Assembly: GCA_027310795.1 (NCBI GenBank)
Contig: DAIDAD010000020.1
Location: forward strand, 432 to 9,087
DNA length: 8,656 nucleotides
Direction: 5' to 3'
From: Candidatus Micrarchaeaceae archaeon
GTDB taxonomy: Archaea > Micrarchaeota > Micrarchaeia > Micrarchaeales > CABMGC01
Within the stretch, counting starts at the first letter, position 1. Every line of letters starts with the position of its first letter. A program made the position numbers and the translations under genes. Below are positions 5,370 to 8,656 of the stretch, piece by piece. The notes beneath the pieces were generated by a model. That model was not told the DNA's origin. It was given only the letters and a program-made list of their open reading frames with translations, and ran no database searches.

Positions 5370-7796
5370 CTACAGCTTCAACTGGCCGAAGTCATGCGTG
5401 TCTATGAGCCGCACGTCAAGTGATTCTATGCTGAGCCTCAAAATCTCACTCTCTTCTCCATAAGAGATGTTCAGCCTGCCTATGAAGTCGAGCTTCTCCA
5501 CCTCGTTTATGAAGACTATGAAAGTCCGGTAAGCCTTGCTCAACGGTATATCTGAGAGCTTCTGGTTCCCGGAAAGCCTTGAATATATGTATATGTAATT
5601 CTGCACGCCCTTGTTCGTCACTATCATGTCGACATTCTCATACGCGTCTATATCCGTGAATAACATCGCGTTCGATACGCAGTAATCCCTCAGCATTCTG
5701 AACACCGCAAGGTATTCTATGTCATGCTTTGAATCCTCTATCCATTTCTTCGGCGCAAAGTAGCCTTCTGATTCGACCACAAAGCCCTTGCTGGAAAGCT
5801 TGTTGAGCACATTGTAAGTATTCTGCAGGGTCACCGCTATGGGCATGTTGCCGTACCTCACATTGCCCGATATGCCTGCCTTCACTTCATCTGCGCTAAG
5901 AGGCATGTACCTCCAGTGGTAATAGTAATTGACCTGGTCGAACACCTTCAGTATTGTGTCAGCAGGCTCCTTCACTTTTGCCCTGTTAGTCTGCCTGAAC
6001 TCCTGCACGTTTATATAATACCTGTCTATGTTCGGCGGCACAAGTATCTTGTTAAGGGCGACTATTATCACGGCAGCGATTATGAATTCTATGTAATATG
6101 ACGGTATGTTGAGCACCGCATTCTGGTATGGCGCTATGATTGTCTGGTTCTTCCCGAATACGTTTATCCTGAAGGTCTCATTGCCGTAGTTCACCACAGA
6201 ACCTCCGGGAAGCGAGTATCTTATCGCGCTGTTGTTGACGGTGCCGTTCTCCTGGTAACCGCCGTTAAGGCTTATGCTGTAAGGCACGCCGTTAAGCGCG
6301 TAGCCGCCGCTGTATGCCGAGAAGGTGAAGTTCCTGTTCCCGAAGTCAAGGTTCACCGGCTTTATTGTCGTGTTGTATATGCGGAATATGGCCCTTGCGT
6401 ATGTCCTGTTATGCAGGTCGACCAGCGATGCTGTGTAATATCCTCCTTGAAGGTAGAATGAAACTGGCTTGACGAATGTGATATTTTCCTTCATAGGCCC
6501 TACGAAGACGTATTGCACAGGCTCGTCATAGCTCGTGTTGTATATGTATATGTGGAAAGAGTCGAAGCCGCCGCTTATGTTAGTCGCTGTTGCGCTTACG
6601 TACTCGCTCTCGGTCTGCGACACAGCCGGAGGCAATCCCACACTACCATACTGCGTAGTGTTCAGAATGAAAGGTATATTGTCTTCTGCTGATTTCTTGA
6701 GGTCTGCGCTCTTGAAGTACGCTGTAGCCAGGCCATAAACATTTGTTGAGGCAAGGAGGGCAGTATCTGTCGAGTTTACCTGCGTGGTGTTCGTCACGAG
6801 CGACATCGTGCCTGCGCCGCTGTTGTTGCTCATCGTCTGCCAGCCTGAGCTGCCCGTTGCAAGCAAGCCGTCCCAGTAATGCAGGTCTATGAGCGCAGCT
6901 ATGTCATTTGCAAGCAGCGAGGAGCTGTCATTCCAGCCATGCGAGGGGAAATCGGAGAGTGCCACTACGCTGCCATTAAGCGCATTCACGTATGTGCCGC
7001 TGTAGAATGTGCTGCCCCCGACAAACGTAAAGGTCGGAGCGTTGAAGGCGAGATAGCTCTGCACCGCAGCCTCCGCTTGTTCAACGCTGTTCACACTCTC
7101 GGTGAGCAAGCCATCGTTCTTAAGAATATTGACCGTATCGTTCGGGGTCTCTATTATCTGCTGGCCGCAGGAGACTGTCCTTGAGAAGTTCCTGCCTATG
7201 TAGATTATCGTGTCTCCGCTGCTGAGCATGTTGATTATGCTGTAGTTGTGGTTGAAGGAGCATGCGCTGTAATTGGCAAGGGAGCTGTTCTGCACCGCAA
7301 GGAACGGGAGCGGCATAAGCCCTGAAGGGACTATGATTATGGAGCCCGGGGTGACAGAAGAAACATTGCTGATCTGTATGTAGTTGAAGCTGCTCTGGTT
7401 AGGCAGCAGCCCGTACCTTCCAAGGTCGGCCCTAAGCTCGCCTTCAAGCGTGGAGCTGAGGAAGCAGTTTATGCAGTAATTGTCAACGTCTAACAGGTAT
7501 ATCTTTGTCAATGGGGCCTTGCGGAACACCCTTAAGGTGTAGTTGGAGTAAGTCGCATTGCTTTCATGATAATGCAGCTTCGCATAAGCGGCTGTCTCTA
7601 TGGAGTTGTTGTACCTTGCAGCGAAAGCATTCACAAGCGATATCGTTCCGCTGACATTTGCCACTGGCGCATTAACATTGTGCAAACGGCCCTTCAAGCC
7701 GCCAACCTCAAAATATATCGCAGCTATAACGAGTATTATGAATATGGCTGCTGCAACAACACCTATGAGTACGCCCTTAGGCGGCTTCCTGCTCAT
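5370..7796 (-). CDS. Large two-pass membrane protein: glycosylated outer domain and cytoplasmic winged-helix tail
   Basis: The family is not recognised. The 808-residue protein starts SRKPPK and then has a membrane segment (about 8-29) fitting an N-in signal anchor. Residues about 30-562 should lie outside the cell. They hold about 27 N-x-S/T glycosylation sequons and four early cysteines (C108, C111, C179, C210). Around 115-205, the pattern IIIVPSG followed by GDTIIYIG resembles a Rossmann/glutamine-amidotransferase-like fold (weak inference). Beta-rich segments follow before a second membrane helix (about 563-583). The last ~225 residues are cytoplasmic. Within them, about 632-685 (LSADEVKAGI, VTLQNTYNVLNKLSSKGFVV, then a wing ending GYFAPK) read as a winged helix. 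The gene lies 27 bp after the 48-residue small gene, so it is probably in one operon with it. It converges on top6B with 13 bp between stops. It could be a surface sensor, an envelope anchor or an adhesin. Confidence 0.88.
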   Translation of the reverse strand: MSRKPPKGVLIGVVAAAIFIILVIAAIYFEVGGLKGRLHNVNAPVANVSGTISLVNAFAARYNNSIETAAYAKLHYHESNATYSNYTLRVFRKAPLTKIYLLDVDNYCINCFLSSTLEGELRADLGRYGLLPNQSSFNYIQISNVSSVTPGSIIIVPSGLMPLPFLAVQNSSLANYSACSFNHNYSIINMLSSGDTIIYIGRNFSRTVSCGQQIIETPNDTVNILKNDGLLTESVNSVEQAEAAVQSYLAFNAPTFTFVGGSTFYSGTYVNALNGSVVALSDFPSHGWNDSSSLLANDIAALIDLHYWDGLLATGSSGWQTMSNNSGAGTMSLVTNTTQVNSTDTALLASTNVYGLATAYFKSADLKKSAEDNIPFILNTTQYGSVGLPPAVSQTESEYVSATATNISGGFDSFHIYIYNTSYDEPVQYVFVGPMKENITFVKPVSFYLQGGYYTASLVDLHNRTYARAIFRIYNTTIKPVNLDFGNRNFTFSAYSGGYALNGVPYSISLNGGYQENGTVNNSAIRYSLPGGSVVNYGNETFRINVFGKNQTIIAPYQNAVLNIPSYYIEFIIAAVIIVALNKILVPPNIDRYYINVQEFRQTNRAKVKEPADTILKVFDQVNYYYHWRYMPLSADEVKAGISGNVRYGNMPIAVTLQNTYNVLNKLSSKGFVVESEGYFAPKKWIEDSKHDIEYLAVFRMLRDYCVSNAMLFTDIDAYENVDMIVTNKGVQNYIYIYSRLSGNQKLSDIPLSKAYRTFIVFINEVEKLDFIGRLNISYGEESEILRLSIESLDVRLIDTHDFGQLKL

Positions 7797-7823
7797 TTAT
7801 ACTAACCACTAAAATAAAACCCG

Positions 7824-7970
7824 TCACAGCTCCTTTCCTTTGTTCATCTTCTTTTCAAGGAAGCCCATCACAAGCCTTGATATCTTGTTTGACCTGTCGT
7901 TGATTTTCTTAACTATCTTGTAGACTCTTATGTTCTGGAACTTCCTGTTCACAATAACATCATATCTCAT
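7824..7970 (-). CDS. Small basic protein of 48 residues
   Basis: The family is not recognised. The frame ATG 7970 to TGA 7824 encodes MRYDVIVNRKFQNIRVYKIV followed by a lysine/arginine-rich helix ending NKGKEL. It has no membrane segment and no cysteines, and is strongly basic. It is likely real because it fills the gap in an otherwise continuous minus-strand cluster. GTGAT sits 3 nt before its ATG, and it begins 8 nt after the stop of the upstream coiled-coil gene and ends 27 nt before the large membrane protein. Basic charge and amphipathic helix potential suggest binding to nucleic acid, to the membrane surface or to a neighbouring protein. None of these can be decided from sequence. Confidence 0.65.
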   Translation of the reverse strand: MRYDVIVNRKFQNIRVYKIVKKINDRSNKISRLVMGFLEKKMNKGKEL

Positions 7971-7973
7971 AAA

Positions 7974-7978
7974 ATCAC
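7974..7978 (-). promoter_or_regulatory. Ribosome-binding site GTGAT of the small basic protein
   Basis: On the minus strand the sequence reads TAA, GTGAT, TTT, ATG. The site directly follows the stop codon of the upstream gene and sits 3 nt before the start at 7970. It matches the spacing at the DHH gene and argues that the small frame is translated. Confidence 0.5.
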
Positions 7979-8656
7979 TTAGGATTTCATCTCAAGGTAT
8001 CCGAGCGAGACCATCTTGTCAAGTATCTGCTCAACCCTCGGTATAGACACCGTATAATTCCTTGCGAACTGGTCTATGTCGATTGAGTTGTCATGCACCT
8101 CAATCCATTCCTGGACAAGCGCCATAAGCGCGTCATCAGAGTACTTCTTCAGCTTCTCAAGCTCCGCCCGCTGTTCCTTGTCGTCTTCGCTGAGCTGCGA
8201 GATCTGGACCGTCAGGTTCTTGTTGGATGCCTCGAGTTCGTTGTTCAGGCGCTTCATCTCCCTGTATTCGGCCATGAGCGAGTCATACTTGTTGTAGAGC
8301 AGGTTGTAGTTCTGAGAGATGCCGTCTATGAGGTTTCCAAGGACAGAATCAGTATACTGCATAAGCTTAGGCACGTCCGTCTCATAGTCATCATATATTA
8401 TTGACAGGACCACGGCAAGGCTCTTTATTATATAAGCCCTGCGCATAGCCTCGCTGGTGTCGGGTATTATGGAATAGCTCACCTCTATGCCGCTGGAGCC
8501 TATCTTTATTATGTGGAACAGGTATGGCATCTTGTTTATGTTCCTGCTCTCAACCTTTGCAGCGGTAACGGACTGGCTGTCGGAACCTATGTAATAAAAA
8601 GGCAGTTTTGATAGCTTTGCTTTTATGTCTGGGAACGTGGTCTTAAGCTTGCCACC
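7979..8656 (-). CDS. Coiled-coil protein with C-terminal winged helix, 5' end outside window
   Basis: The family is not recognised. The frame is open from the window edge at 8656 to the TAA at 7979-7981, giving 225 residues plus the codon for the stop. The internal ATG at 8530 should not be taken as the start, because the 42 upstream codons (including LPFYYIGSDSQSVTAAKVES) look like a continuing folded domain. The product has an N-terminal alpha/beta part. A long coiled coil follows (about residues 112-180, from LIDGISQNYNLLYNKYDSLM through LEKLKKYSDD). The C-terminal winged-helix-like domain includes IDIDQFARNY, VSIPRVEQILDKMVSLGYLE. No membrane segment is evident. It is the first visible gene of a minus-strand cluster with the small basic protein (8-nt gap) and the 808-residue membrane protein. 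The layout of coiled coil then winged helix resembles the protein at 2523-3050 in design, though not obviously in sequence. Confidence 0.8.
   Translation of the reverse strand, partial: GGKLKTTFPDIKAKLSKLPFYYIGSDSQSVTAAKVESRNINKMPYLFHIIKIGSSGIEVSYSIIPDTSEAMRRAYIIKSLAVVLSIIYDDYETDVPKLMQYTDSVLGNLIDGISQNYNLLYNKYDSLMAEYREMKRLNNELEASNKNLTVQISQLSEDDKEQRAELEKLKKYSDDALMALVQEWIEVHDNSIDIDQFARNYTVSIPRVEQILDKMVSLGYLEMKS

Overview
The window is archaeal, chromosomal and almost fully coding. The evidence is a run of information-processing genes that are archaeal or archaeo-eukaryotic: the end of ribosomal protein eS6, translation factor aIF2 gamma, a Pno1/Krr1-type KH protein and topoisomerase VI subunit B. 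TATA-type promoters and short GTGAT ribosome-binding sites placed 3 nt before ATG agree with this. Compact proteins, ATA/AGG-rich codons, a stripped-down aIF2 gamma and a large surface protein with no recognisable family suggest a DPANN-type lineage, perhaps Micrarchaeota/ARMAN. That lineage call is inference from style, not from a marker match.

Layout. Bases 1-1423 (+) hold the 3' end of the eS6 gene and the aIF2 gamma gene, with no bases between them. The aIF2 gamma gene overlaps by 12 bp the convergent gene of a DHH/DHHA1 phosphoesterase (1412-2389, -), which has its own TATA box and a GTGAT ribosome-binding site. A coiled-coil/winged-helix DNA-binding protein follows (2523-3050, -). Its stop codon is followed by a hairpin plus T-run that looks like an intrinsic terminator. 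Its promoter carries a palindrome over the predicted transcription start.

The ~200 bp divergent spacer at 3051-3247 also drives the + strand pair KH protein (3248-3742) and top6B (3749-5356). This pairing is common in archaea, but the usual next gene, top6A, is absent. Instead a minus-strand cluster converges on top6B.

That cluster (5370-8656, -) is the least familiar part. In transcription order it has a 5'-truncated coiled-coil protein ending in a winged helix, a 48-residue basic protein not previously called as an ORF, and an 808-residue membrane protein. The membrane protein has a ~530-residue glycosylation-rich outer domain, two membrane segments, and a ~225-residue cytoplasmic tail that itself looks like a winged helix. 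The arrangement suggests a surface-to-cytoplasm sensing, anchoring or envelope system. No known system matches it from sequence alone, and its function is not established here. No tRNA, rRNA, CRISPR array or mobile element was seen, and no gene-free stretch exceeds about 200 bp.
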